The notes under the pieces: generated by a model
Databases searched by the model: none
Told to the model about the DNA's origin: nothing
The model's input: the letters and a program-made list of their open reading frames with translations, nothing else
Translations under genes and position numbers: made by a program
In this document: piece by piece, positions 38,758 to 49,476 of the stretch
Numbering within the stretch: the stretch's first letter is position 1
Layout of the letters: every line of letters starts with the position of its first letter
NCBI GenBank assembly: GCA_963693365.1
Contig: CAVNZM010000005.1
Location: forward strand, 11,656,001 to 11,720,000
Direction: 5' to 3'
DNA length: 64,000 bases
From: Amoebidium appalachense
Taxonomy: Eukaryota; Ichthyosporea

Positions 38758-39736
38758 GACAGATGATTTTGCTCTGGCTCGTACTGACATTCGTAGGTAC
38801 CATGCTTCACACATCATTTTTCCCTTTTCACTTCTCTATCGTGTTGCCTACAGTTAGGGCTTGGCCCGTGCATCACGATCCTCATGTCCAGATGCAACAA
38901 ATGTGACTGGTTACCGTACACCCACTTTGTCACTCCACTGGCCCCAGGCAACGGCACGTGAGAATTCCCGTGGGGGTCCTCGCAATGTTGACCTATATCG
39001 ATGATTCTTTCCAGTCCAGTTGTTCTTTCCCGCAATACGTGTTCGTCGACAATATCATTATGATGAAATTCATACACAGTCAGTGAACCTTATATAACCC
39101 AACCATCTACTAGAACTCACCCACTACCCAACACAGAGACAAACCCCTTGCCCTGTACGTGTTTGGCAAGAAGCCAGTAGTGGATAAACTAATTGTGGAG
39201 ACAGCGGCCGGGGGTGTGTGTGCAAATGACACGGTTATGCACTTTGCAGGTAGCTTTGCCCTCTCTCTCTCCCCCCCCCCCCCCCTCCCTCCCCCCTGTC
39301 TTCCTCCCCCCCCCCCCCCCCCCCCCGCCCCCTCCCACATACACACACACACAACACATGGGCGCATGCACATACACACAGACAAACATAACACAAACAC
39401 AAACACGCCTAGACCGCTAAACGTAGTGTTAATTTCCGTTGAGCCTGTCTGAGCTTACTGGTACGTTAATCGGTGTCTGTAGGATGGTTGGGGTTATCTC
39501 AAAAGGTCGACCGGTATATGAGGCTTGTAGGTGACACTTATGCGATGTAATGTTTGAGGTTGCTGTATTGTTGGCACAACAAAGGGACTCGTGTGTGACA
39601 TGTGGGTGTGCGTAGATTTCATCTTGTGCTAATGCACACTGCTGTTGCGCACTTTTACATATACGTGATCTGGGACTCGTTCTTTCCTTGAACAATAGGT
39701 ATGGATATTGGACACATGTGCAAGCACATGTGTGTG

Positions 39737-39773
<37 letters not shown>

Positions 39774-39775
39774 CC

Positions 39776-39806
<31 letters not shown>

Positions 39807-40168
39807 GAGCCTCCTCCACCACCCTCAACCCATTCAGATCATTCCATATGCACTCAATGTTTCACTCATTAGATATAACACTCACTCACTCACCATCACG
39901 AACACACACACACACACATACACACACACACACACACACCACACAGTGCACAGTCTGCCTTTTGGCGGTATTGGGCCCAGCGGGATGGGTGCCTACCACG
40001 GACACCACACGTTTGAAGTGTTCTCCCACATGAAGGTACATGCCCACCTCGTGTTGAACTCCATCCAGCTATGTCGTGCTAATTCAGATTCAGACATCTT
40101 TTACGCCTCACGCCTATACACATGCACACCTGGACACACACACACACTCACTCACCTTCCCCCTTCCC

Positions 40169-40201
<33 letters not shown>

Positions 40202-40203
40202 AC

Positions 40204-40245
<42 letters not shown>

Positions 40246-40493
40246 GACACACATTTGCAAGTCCGTGGGTGTGTGGCATAATCCAAGGCATTAATATAGT
40301 TTACGGCAAAGCCATTGCCAGTCCATTTATCTCTTCGTCCAACCAGTCAAATGTAAAATCGGCCTTTAGGGTTTCATGGGATGTTTGTGGGTTTATTTCA
40401 CAAAGTGCTAAATGAAAAGGAATATGATACCGCCGTCTAGATTGCAGGAGATGACCCATGGGGAGATGAGGGCGAGCTGGGGTTGGTGGTGGT

Positions 40494-40525
<32 letters not shown>

Positions 40526-40798
40526 GGATGGGATGGGGGGTCAGTTTGAAAATCTGATGTAGGTCCCCCGGGGGGGGGGGGGGGGGGGGGGGTTCCTGAG
40601 GTTATTTATGCGAACATTCAGATGCTGGACTAAGTTTTTTTTTGTTTTTTTTGCCCGCAGCCGGTGATGATTCGGCCCCAGGGCCTGGAGATAGCCAACC
40701 TGCCCCGCTATGCCCCCCTGACCCCAGCCAAGTTCAACGTGCTCAAGAGGATCGTGCCCAGAGTCACGGATAACTTCATTATGAGGATGCTCCGCTGA
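29253..40798 (+). CDS. ALDH3-like: Aldehyde dehydrogenase, ALDH3-like, probable mitochondrial presequence
   Basis: Twelve exons, all in phase, encode 505 aa: 29253-29369, 30631-30822, 31955-32085, 32820-32946, 33879-34054, 34979-35156, 36451-36550, 37512-37597, 38318-38388, 39137-39249, 39947-40035, 40661-40798. Key sites: WNYP with N148, the TGNGAVGK nucleotide motif (220-227), general base E243 in LELGGKS, catalytic C277 in [12 protein letters not shown]-ribose motif E369-I-F-G-P, and [16 protein letters not shown] near residues 434-449. NAD(P)-dependent oxidation of aldehydes to acids is the family reaction. The N-terminal 36 residues are arginine/serine-rich and lack acidic residues, which suggests mitochondrial import. 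No C-terminal membrane anchor of the microsomal fatty-aldehyde type is present. Introns of 300-1,900 bp are filled with C, G, CA, GA and T tracts. Confidence 0.93.
29370..30630. repeat. ALDH intron 1: C run, (CT)n and CA arrays
   Basis: C-rich (29648-29667), CT array (29691-29768), CA-rich (29845-29893), C runs (30165-30200) and CA (30391-30440). No extra exon was needed for phase or homology. Confidence 0.82.
30823..31954. repeat. ALDH intron 2: T/G, G and C tracts
   Basis: T-run/G-run mixture (31010-31070), T run (31102-31115), a long G run (31251-31277), C runs (31498-31517 and 31871-31889) and repeated TGACGTTTTGTGTTTTTGTT (31409-31449). No gene in the intron. Confidence 0.8.
32947..33878. 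repeat. ALDH intron 4: CA, GGGA/GA, G run, T run and TG tracts
   Basis: Order from the donor: (CA)n with ACACC variants (32960-33060), GA/GGGA (33063-33160), G runs (33243-33263), T-rich then T39 (33511-33549), (TG)n, and a G run of about 34 (33598-33631). No exon evidence. Confidence 0.85.
34055..34978. repeat. ALDH intron 5: long (TG)n and C run
   Basis: (TG)n from 34186 to 34330 with few interruptions, a C run of about 38 (34563-34600), and C-rich/CA sequence to the acceptor. Confidence 0.85.
35157..36450. repeat. ALDH intron 6: CA-rich start, unique middle, C runs, short intron repeat copy, AT repeat
   Basis: CA-rich 35180-35470, then about 330 bp of unique sequence. C runs (35858-35905) are followed by a short-intron-repeat copy at 35906-35960 (TGTGCGTCGTACTATGTTCC, GCATTCAAACCCC). 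An (AT)n tract lies at 36250-36290. Confidence 0.8.
36551..37511. repeat. ALDH intron 7: C-rich tracts
   Basis: C runs at 36562-36584, 36637-36652, 36671-36709, 36847-36876 and 37070-37093, then about 380 bp of unique sequence before exon 8. No gene seen. Confidence 0.8.
38400..39136. repeat. ALDH intron 9: C run, CA, and a C23/T32/G42 composite
   Basis: C run 38400-38434 joined to (CA)n. At 38652-38756 a run of 23 C, a short TT and C6, then 32 T (38683-38714) joined to 42 G (38715-38756). The remainder to 39136 is unique sequence without a recognised gene. Confidence 0.9.
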
Positions 40799-40938
40799 TC
40801 GTGCCGATACATGGGGTTTATCTCGGTGATTAGTCAAATGATGTTTGGGTGTGAACATAGATAACCCATAGTCCCCCTCTATTCCTCAAGAAAGTTACAA
40901 ACCACATGCGCTTTTTTGTATCCTCTAAACGCGAGCAC

Positions 40939-40990
<52 letters not shown>

Positions 40991-41538
40991 TTCTCTCACT
41001 CGCTCGCTCTCTCCACTATATATATATATATATACTATATATATATATATATATATATTGTATGTATGTATATATCCCCTCCCCCTCCCCCCCTTTCGCT
41101 CTCTCTCTCTCTTTTCTCTCCTTCCCCGTTCCACTTGATTTCAATGAGAGTGCCTTTCAGCTTGGAGCACTGCAAGTATTTGTGGGGAGGGGAATGATTG
41201 TGCCTTTTAATTTTAAAATCAGGCCTGCATAATAAGCAACGTATTTTGTGGGTTTATGGGACTAACGGGACGTCATTGTGAATGCACGTAGCAGTTGGTG
41301 TACCATTTGGGTGCACTGGTTTTGGGTGACACTGTACAAATCTACGTCAAGTGAAAAACTCTCACTGGTGTACAAACATAATATTGACTTCGTGTGGCTC
41401 GGCTTAGGCTCCGAGTCTTGTAAAAAAAAAAAAAAAACGTTTTTTAGCGTGCTTTTGCCTTCTTTCATCCATGGTCTCTCTGTTTCTTTTTCTGTTTCTT
41501 TTCCATTCTTTTCTTTTCTTTCCCTTTTTTTTTTTTTT

Positions 41539-41590
<52 letters not shown>

Positions 41591-41896
41591 GGGGGGGAGG
41601 GGGGGGGGGACGACGGAAAAAATCGCTGAGCCCAAAAGAAACGACCCACACGTTGCGATTTAATAGAATACCAAGGGGACCTAACAGGACCCCATTAAAC
41701 TTTTAAGATTTACGAACCAATGTTTTGAATATATTTGCGGGTGAAGGCCCCCTCATGCAACCCACGTGTTTGGGGGAGGGGAGGGTTACTGGGGATGAAG
41801 AACCTCGTAGATGATTTTCTTACTGTTTATTTCTCCTTTTTCTAGCTTTGGGGCCAGGTGGGGAAGGAAGCCTTTCCGCCGAGCCTCAGGGGAAGG

Positions 41897-41934
<38 letters not shown>

Positions 41935-42303
41935 TATTGCGAAAGCTACTGAGCAGCAATTTACGAGAAAAAAAACATCCAATGAACCTTGGAAGATCAT
42001 GAGACGAGGGGTTTTGCATATTGACAACCCTAGTCAGTGCAGAAGAAAAACAACACAGGCGGCACAGTCGGCTTATAGATAGGTAATATATTCAAGTTGT
42101 GAGGGGAAAAGGGAAGGGAGCCCCTGAGGGGAGCTGATCAGATTTCGGGAGGGAACCGGGATGCACGTAGTTGTGGTTTGGTGGGCCTTGGTGGGCCCGA
42201 AATGGTCAAGTGGGTGGGTGGGTGGTGGTGGTGGTGGTGGCGGTGGTGTACATGTGTGCCACGGTGTGTGTGTGTGTGTTGGGGGGGGGGGGGAGGGGGG
42301 AGA

Positions 42304-42546
<243 letters not shown>

Positions 42547-42674
42547 AGGGGGGGGGGAGAACGGGAGACGAAGCCTTGCGATCAGGGGCTGGAGCTGGGC
42601 GTGGCGGCCGCGGGAGGGCCGTGTGCGCACTGCCAGTGTTTTGGTGGTGGTGGTGGCCCAGCTAGTGGGGCCGG

Positions 42675-42726
<52 letters not shown>

Positions 42727-43116
42727 TTCTTACCTGTAATTGATACAAAAACGGTTTTTTTTTGGAGAATGCACGTAAAAAGACTATGTAGGTGATTTCC
42801 TATTAATAGCCTTGAGCCATGAATGGATATCGATATGCGATATTCCCAGGCCCCGCCTGCCCCCGCCGGGGCCCGCCCGACGGCGCCCGTGGCCGCGCGT
42901 GTACTGTGCTACCCACCAAATATGGTTCACATAATCCAGGGATCCAATCGGCAAACGCGAAGTTGGTATTTCGCCCAGCCATCTAAATTAGTAGTTAGCC
43001 ATTTTAGGTATCGTCAAACAGCATAAATTTTGTTGATTGGGTACGAGCAGATGACGATTCAACTGGCTCTCTTTCTTCATCAAGGTTGAAGGCACTCAGT
43101 AATTGCGTCTTGCCGC

Positions 43117-43660
43117 GGCTCGCTTCGCTCGCTTCGGGCCACGTGCAGCCGGCCCGGCCCGGGGGGTCCGCTAGGCCGTTTGCTATTTTATACATGTACA
43201 TGTTGGCTCGCTTCGCTCGCATTTTGGGGGGCATCGATATCCTGGCTATCTTTTTGCGTGTAGGCTCGCTTCGCTCGCATTTCGGGGGGCAAGTTCGCAA
43301 TTTTTTAACGGTAGGCTCGCTTCGCTCGCATTTTGCGGGGGGGGGGGATTATAATACAGGGGAAGGCCCTTGCATTCCGGGGCCCTTGAAGGATCAGGGC
43401 CGCGAACCGCAGTCCCATCACCAGTGGTCCGGTCCGCCACCAGTGTTATGCTCCTGGCTCGCTTCGCTCGCATTTGGGGGGTCTCTCATCGATATCCTGA
43501 TGACTATTTTTTTACGTTTAGGCTCGCTTCGCTCGCATTTGGGGGGCAAGTTTGCTACTTTCTTTTACATGTAGGCTCGCTTCGCTCGCATTTGGGGGGC
43601 AGGTTTGCTATTTTTTATTTTTTTTTACATGTAGGCTCGGTTCGCTCGCATTTGGGGGGC
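43117..43660 (+). repeat. Eight dispersed copies of a GGCTCGCTTCGCTCGC motif unit
   Basis: GGCTCGCTTCGCTCGCATTT followed by GGGGGGC recurs at 43205, 43263, 43313, 43456, 43521, 43573 and 43633 (the last with CTCGGTTCG), with a variant at 43117 followed by TTCGGGCC. Spacing is 50-65 bp except one 143-bp gap. Several units share TTTTACATGTA before and CAAGTTTGCTA after. The core GCGAGCGAAGCGAGC is nearly palindromic. Confidence 0.92.
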
Positions 43661-44133
43661 ACACGTGCCCGTCTGACGTCGCACTAGAATAAAGAAATTA
43701 TCGGAAACTGGTATACGCCATGTAGCAGCGTAGCCTTGAGCTTCGCTACTGCGAAATTTCAACGGGACTCACACACATAAACAAACTTGACATATGTATT
43801 TTGTTCTCAATTTGTTGAAAGCGATGATTGGCTAGGGTATATTGTAAAGACCATATATGGATCAATGTTTACATTCCTATGTGACACAGGGCGTTCGTGC
43901 GCCATATGTATTGTGCACAACAAGTCACGCACATTAGTGCCTAATTATAAGGATTGCGTTATGCCGAGTAAGCAAAGAAAGAATTATATTTTATTGATAT
44001 TTTCATTTTACGGCAGGGGCAGATCATAGATGCTCATAAAACACGGTGTCTCTCTGCAGTCGAATATTCAGTGGTTCACACCCTCTGACACATGATTCGC
44101 TAAATATCATACACTACGGTGACCGAGTGTACC

Positions 44134-44140
44134 TATATAA
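44134..44140 (+). promoter_or_regulatory. Candidate TATA box of the CBM20 membrane-protein gene
   Basis: TATATAA, 166 bp upstream of the start codon in a repeat-free stretch; spacing would allow a 5' UTR of about 130 nt. Prediction only. Confidence 0.4.
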
Positions 44141-44305
44141 ATCTCTTCACCGCTGCTCCTGTTGGCCACTCAGTTGCTACTGCCTTAGAATTCACCCAAC
44201 CCCACCCTTTACTCGTAGGCATTAGAAGCATCTGAGCGTCATAGCACCTACCTTTTGGGCTCTAAGCACAAATAACAGTAGCAATTATTTGCCTCATATT
44301 ACACC

Positions 44306-46126
44306 ATGCCGGGGACACAGGCATCCGTGCGTGCGCTGTGTGTAGCCGGCCTTATGGCCGTGGCCGGGGCCCAACAACAACAGGGCACCCGTGTAGGCGC
44401 CGTGGTGCCCCCCCTCTTGATTAAGAACGGTCCGCCCCCAGTAACAGCACTTCCACCAAAACCCGGCCAGCCTGCACCGGCACCACAACCGCAGCCCGCA
44501 GACCCGGGTTATGGGACAACACGCGATGTTGCCGGGCAGGCAGTGAACCCAAACACTCCTGCGATTGATGCGGCCAGGCCAAACATCCCCATTGCTAGTC
44601 AGGCAGCTGCAGGCTCGGTCAGTGTGACCACCACAACGGCCACTGTTGTTCTCGCGCGCAATGTCACGGTCACCACAACCCTGACCACTCCTGTTCTTGT
44701 GCCTGTGGTGCCCGTCACATCTATCCCCTCCTCGATCGCGAGCTCTGTTGTTGCTCCCTTGCGCACCGCTCAGCCCAACCCGGTTTCTACGACAGCCCCC
44801 ACCACCTCTTCTTCATCTGTCACCCCGGCCTCCACGACGCCCGCCGTTGCCCCTCGGCCATCCGTTTCTTCCGCGCCTGTTCCCGTTGCCTCTGCGCCCG
44901 CCCAACCCAGCCCGTCCACCGTTACCCCCACCCCCTCATCTGTTCAGCCTCCAGCCAGTCCATCCATCTGGCGCCCAGCCTCCTCCTCCTCTGCTGCTGC
45001 CCCGGCTGTTGCATCCTCAGCCCCCGCACATACCCCCGTGGCATCGGTACCCGTCAGCACACAGGCCCCAGGTGCCGTGTTGGGGGTTAAGTCACAGGCA
45101 CCAGCAGCCGTGGTGCCTACCCCGAGTGTTGCCACTAGCCCCAGCAGCATTGTCAAACCGATTGCACCCGTGCCTTCTACCTCTGCATCGCACGTTGAAA
45201 CTAGTACTGCCCACAGCACCCCGACCCAGGCACCCAGCAGTGCACAGGCCAAACCTGTTGCCAGCCAATCGCCCGCAGCCGCACAAACCCCCGTCCAGCC
45301 CGCCCATGCAGACAACAAGCCAGCCGTGACAAGTGTCAACCAGGTGCATGCCGTGGCCCCTCATCCCACCGGTGCCACAGCTGCAAACACGACCCGACCG
45401 GCAAATTCCACACAGCCTGCCGTTGCAATCATGAGCCAGACACCCATGCATACCGGTCCCCTGGCCTCAGGTGGTGTCAGACCAATGCCTGCCACACCCC
45501 CCAAGGACACATCCAAGGATGTTAAACCCGTGCCCTCTGGAACAGCAACGGCCATCAAGCAGATTGGGGAGGAGGGCACAAGCACCGGCCTGGAGGGGTG
45601 GCAGATTGCCGTTATTTCCGCCGTGGCCTGCCTTCTTCTTCTGACCATTGTTCTGGCTGTACTGTTGGTTCGCCGCTACAAAAAGACACACCCGGCCAAG
45701 GTCGTTATGTACAGCGACAAGAAGGCGCTTGTGCACGATGACCAGGAGCCAATCAGTGACGTCCCCATGACCCCTATGCCCCGTGCCGCCCCAGTTGGTG
45801 CACCAGCCGCCGTTGCCGACAAAATAGACGTCACGTTTGCTCTCCATTGCAATCACGTATCCTCGAGCGAATATATCATTCTCACTGGTGCTGATCCTGC
45901 CCTGGGCAATTGGCAGGTATCGGCCGCCCCGTGCATGAAGTTTATGGGTGGGTCAAGATATATGTACACGGCGGCACTGCCTACGGACCAGGTGGTGGAG
46001 TATAAGTATGCGAAAATGCGCCCGGACGGAACGACGGTGTATATGGATGGACCCTCTTTCGGTGTTATTACTGGCCGCAAATCGCATACGCTTGAGGCTA
46101 CCCCGTGGCTTAAGTCTAGCTTCTGA
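44306..46126 (+). CDS. Type I membrane protein: mucin-like ectodomain, one TM segment, cytosolic CBM20 domain
   Basis: Intronless 606-aa frame. Residues 1-22 look like a signal peptide (hydrophobic core LCVAGLMAVAGA, then QQQQ). Residues about 25-425 are Ser/Thr/Pro/Ala-rich, as in heavily O-glycosylated ectodomains. W432-V455 is a single membrane span followed by RRYKK, which predicts the C-terminus in the cytosol. Residues about 505-600 match a starch/glycogen-binding CBM20 fold: DVTFALHC, ADPALGNW (W536) and VVEYKYAK (565-570). The second conserved CBM20 aromatic motif is weak (VYMDGPSFG instead of W-E-x-NR). Animal STBD1 also displays CBM20 on the cytosolic face of membranes, but from an N-terminal anchor and without a mucin region. 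Role in tethering glycogen-like stores to a membrane is inference. Confidence 0.85.
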   Translation: MPGTQASVRALCVAGLMAVAGAQQQQGTRVGAVVPPLLIKNGPPPVTALPPKPGQPAPAPQPQPADPGYGTTRDVAGQAVNPNTPAIDAARPNIPIASQAAAGSVSVTTTTATVVLARNVTVTTTLTTPVLVPVVPVTSIPSSIASSVVAPLRTAQPNPVSTTAPTTSSSSVTPASTTPAVAPRPSVSSAPVPVASAPAQPSPSTVTPTPSSVQPPASPSIWRPASSSSAAAPAVASSAPAHTPVASVPVSTQAPGAVLGVKSQAPAAVVPTPSVATSPSSIVKPIAPVPSTSASHVETSTAHSTPTQAPSSAQAKPVASQSPAAAQTPVQPAHADNKPAVTSVNQVHAVAPHPTGATAANTTRPANSTQPAVAIMSQTPMHTGPLASGGVRPMPATPPKDTSKDVKPVPSGTATAIKQIGEEGTSTGLEGWQIAVISAVACLLLLTIVLAVLLVRRYKKTHPAKVVMYSDKKALVHDDQEPISDVPMTPMPRAAPVGAPAAVADKIDVTFALHCNHVSSSEYIILTGADPALGNWQVSAAPCMKFMGGSRYMYTAALPTDQVVEYKYAKMRPDGTTVYMDGPSFGVITGRKSHTLEATPWLKSSF

Positions 46127-46143
46127 TTGGTTTATTGAGTTGC

Positions 46144-46149
46144 ATTAAA
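46144..46149 (+). promoter_or_regulatory. Candidate poly(A) signal (ATTAAA) of the CBM20 gene
   Basis: ATTAAA 18 nt after the stop codon; a common variant hexamer. No cleavage-site evidence. Confidence 0.35.
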
Positions 46150-46492
46150 TTTAGGTCTTAACCAGTAGCAGTTAGAATTGTTTTTGTTGCTGAGATTTTT
46201 AAAAAAAATGCAGTAGTCAATTAACCGTAGATAGCAAGAGTGGATGTAGCTTTTTTTTATATAGCCAGCTTATCAATGTAAGTACACAAGGGGAAACAAA
46301 AAGCAACGTTGTACGAGTGCTTACTCTCCGAAAATTTGGAGCGTGTTTGTTTTGACTGACGATTTTTAACTCTGTTACATACATGAGCCGGTCTCAAAGA
46401 ATAGAAAGAGCATAAGCTATAACTTCATGACTTTGTGTCCATCAGATATTGCTGTTCCCCACATATCCCCCCTCCTCCCTCCCCCCCTTTAA

Positions 46493-46936
46493 CAGGAAAT
46501 TTTTGCACTGGGAAATCTTTGCACTGGAGGTTGATGTGAAAACCGAATTGTTGTGTCAAAAGGGTTTTCACTGAGTGTTTTTGTGCTCGTGTGTCATGTT
46601 AGCATTTTTATATGATTAACACGTTTATAATAGCTGTTTTTGTTGAGTTTCTACCATTTTTTGGGTAGCCAAAAAAAGCCAGCTTTAAGTCCCCCTAAAC
46701 CCCCCGTTACGGCGCAACGGGGGGGGGGGCAAGTGGAAGCTGAAGTCGACTAATTGACGATATTCAGCATAGAGCTGAAATCATACATTGAAACGCATAA
46801 CCACCTAAACAGGGTAAAGGTATTCATAAAAACAGAACAGAGACAGAACTCCATTTCGAACGAGGTTAGGTAGCCAATTTCTATAGAGTCTAGGAGGCGA
46901 TCTAGTTCAAAAATCTCCCGGTGCAAAAATTTCCTG
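46493..46936. mobile_element. Inverted-repeat element, CAGGAAATTTTTGCAC termini
   Basis: CAGGAAATTTTTGCACTGGG at the left end and the matching inverted CCGGTGCAAAAATTTCCTG at the right. Sixteen terminal bases are perfect, and similarity continues to about 27 bp. 444 bp, non-coding. No clear target duplication, so the exact boundary and class are uncertain. Confidence 0.55.
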
Positions 46937-46941
46937 CGACC

Positions 46942-46974
<33 letters not shown>

Positions 46975-47171
46975 TGCCTTTCCCCCTTCAGCTAATGATA
47001 TGATTATCAGCCAATCATCAATCACTTTGCCTCGTGTTTCCAACTGACAGTGTCGAAAATCCCTTCGTTTCACGAGACTCTCCCATTCCCTTCGCCCTCT
47101 TAAGTTCCCCCCTTCCCTGCCCCCCCCCCCCCCCTCCCCTCGCCTCAGTCCAGCTCGTTTACCCCCCCCCC

Positions 47172-47202
<31 letters not shown>

Positions 47203-49082
47203 CAAAGAAAAAAAAAAGAAAGAACCTCGGCATGCCGTCGAGCGCACCCTCCTCCTCCTACCCCCCCTCCCCCCCCCCCCACACCTCCCCCCCCCCCCCC
47301 CACACACACACACACGTGAACACACACGCGCGCACACACACACACACAGGGGGCCCGGAGGGGGGTAGAGTAGCAAATCTCATGAGGGACGAAGACAGAG
47401 TGACATAAGACCCGTCCCCTCCCCCCTGCAGGAGAGAGGGGAAGTGGGGGGAGGGGGGGGGAGGGGGGAGGGAGAGAAGGGGGAGGGGAGGGGGGGGGGG
47501 GGGGGGGCAGGGATGGATAGGGATCACGGTTGATTATTTGAGGCCCCAAATGGAGTGCAGGGGATTCCGAAGGGGCTGAGAAAGGGATAGGGGAGCTCGA
47601 GGGTGAACCCCACTAACTTTTGCATGCGCGCGAAACATGTCATGTAACCTGAGGCCTCTCCCTCTTTTACAAAAATGGTATTTTTTCTACCCCACCAAGC
47701 GGCAGCAAACCAATACACAGACTCCCCCCCTCCCCCTCCCTATCCCCTCCAAATACACACACACACTCTCTCTCTCTTTTGCGTCACACACAGAGTAAAT
47801 ACAGTCCACGGAAATTCTGTTTTAGACTGATTCGTCGGCAAAAAGTGACTTTTCAGCAGATATACCCCGTGAATTTTATTTTGTTTATACAGTCCACGGC
47901 AATTCAGTGAATTTACTTTTTGTAAAGTGACTTTTCCACATGTACTCAATGAATTTTGTTGAACATAAAATTTGTCTTGGTGAAGAAGTTGGGATCTCAA
48001 ACCCCTTCGAAAATTGTCTGTTTAGGCTCGGCAACTATAGGGTGTTTTGAATCCCCCCATCCCTCTCGCATCAAACCCCTCTACCTCGCCTGCTCTCAAT
48101 CCTCCTGTTATTTCCAAAAACAAGCAAGAATATTCTGGAAACGTTGGAAAAAACCACTTTTCCTCAAAACAAATACCGCCGAAAAAGTTGTTATTTCCAA
48201 TGCCGGAAACGTAGGGGAAAAGTGGTTCATTTTCAAAAACAAATGCCGGAAATGTTAGAAAAAAGATAAGCTGAGCGAACCATGTACCCCTGCCCTTACC
48301 ACCCCAAAAAGGAAAAATTACTATATGCGGGGATACCCCTACCCCCCCCACCTCTAGCCCCTACATACGTGCATGGGGCAAGGTGCCGTCTTCGTGTCCG
48401 GCACGTGCACCCGTTAATTCTATCATCTGTGCATTATGGTAGCTATTGTACACTACATCGGGTCGAATCGGTCGAATCGGGTCAGCCCAGCCAGTGGCGC
48501 CAACGCAATATGCCTGAAAATCCGAGAGATATCCGCAGTAAAAGCCATTATGTCACATGTCATATCCCGGTATATACTTGTCTATCACTCTGTCATCTGT
48601 GATTCGGGTAGGATAACAAAAAATCTGGGGGGTTCCATCAGTCTGTCATGTATGATGATATGCTGCTTGTTCGAGCCGAATCGGAACCGGTCGAGCCACA
48701 CGTTGGCCAGTATAGGTCGGAGCATTCCTCGAGCCATACTATGAAAAAAAAAAGTCTGCAGGAAACAAGTGTGCCTCCATGACTGGCCGTCGTCTCTCAG
48801 GGGCGCTCATGGGGCGAAAATTTTGTGCTTTCGGGTCGGGTAAGCAGCCACATTCGAATCGGGCCGAATGGCTCGAGTTGGTCTATAATGCCGGCCCGTT
48901 TCTAGTGGCTGGCCGACTGTTGCTGTGGGTGGGAGGCATGGTGGGGCACAGCGGCAACGACCTGCTCGGTGGGTACTGGGCCTTGCATCCACCTGCAACC
49001 AAAAATAGCACCGGTCAGATAAAAATCGCACCGGTCAGATAAAATGCCTGCATGCTCAGCAGGTGTGGGGTTTAAGGGAGCC

Positions 49083-49256
49083 CTTTTTTTTTTTTGGAAG
49101 GGGGGGGGGGGGGGGGGGGGGGGGGGGAGGGGGGGGGGGGAGAGATTACGAGGCGGGGAGGGGGGGGGGGGGGAGATCAAGGAGGAGGGGGAGGGGGGAG
49201 GGGGAAGGGATTAGAAGGGAAGGGGGAGGAGGGGGAGGGGAAGGGGGGGGAGGAGG
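49083..49256. repeat. T-run/G-run composite with GGGA-rich tail
   Basis: T13 followed by GGAA and a G run of about 28, then GGGGA-rich purine sequence. Confidence 0.88.
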
Positions 49257-49340
49257 GAACTAGATTCGCGGACGCTACTGTAATTTTCTCTCCCCAACTC
49301 CCTCAACACCTCTGCTTAAATTTCACCTTTCACCCAAAGC

Positions 49341-49476
49341 ACAGTGCCACTTCACAATACTGCTCTATCCTATTGAGCTATATCCATTACCTTTGGTGTA
49401 ATAGGTATTGCAGGACTTGAACCTACAACAATTAACGTATAAAGTTAATGCTCTATCAATTAAACTAGATATATTA
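49341..49476 (-). pseudogene. tRNA-like AT-rich patch, possible mitochondrial insertion
   Basis: On the minus strand about 49402-49475 has a tRNA layout: D-arm TAGTTTAATTGATAGAGC, anticodon arm TTAAC-TTTATAC-GTTAA (anticodon TAT, Ile-type) and T-arm GTAGG-TTCAAGT-CCTGC. The acceptor stem pairs at only about 4 of 7 positions. Next to it, 49341-49386 resembles the 5' half of another tRNA (GGATATAGCTCAATAGGATA, loop TTGTGAA as in tRNA-His) with no T-arm. AT-rich D-arms of this kind are mitochondrial-like. Non-functional nuclear copies are the simplest reading, but functional status is not known. Confidence 0.45.

Noticed and set aside
43117-43660. CRISPR-like array
   Set aside because: Cores are 16 bp with irregular spacing, spacers resemble each other, there are no cas genes, and the context is eukaryotic.
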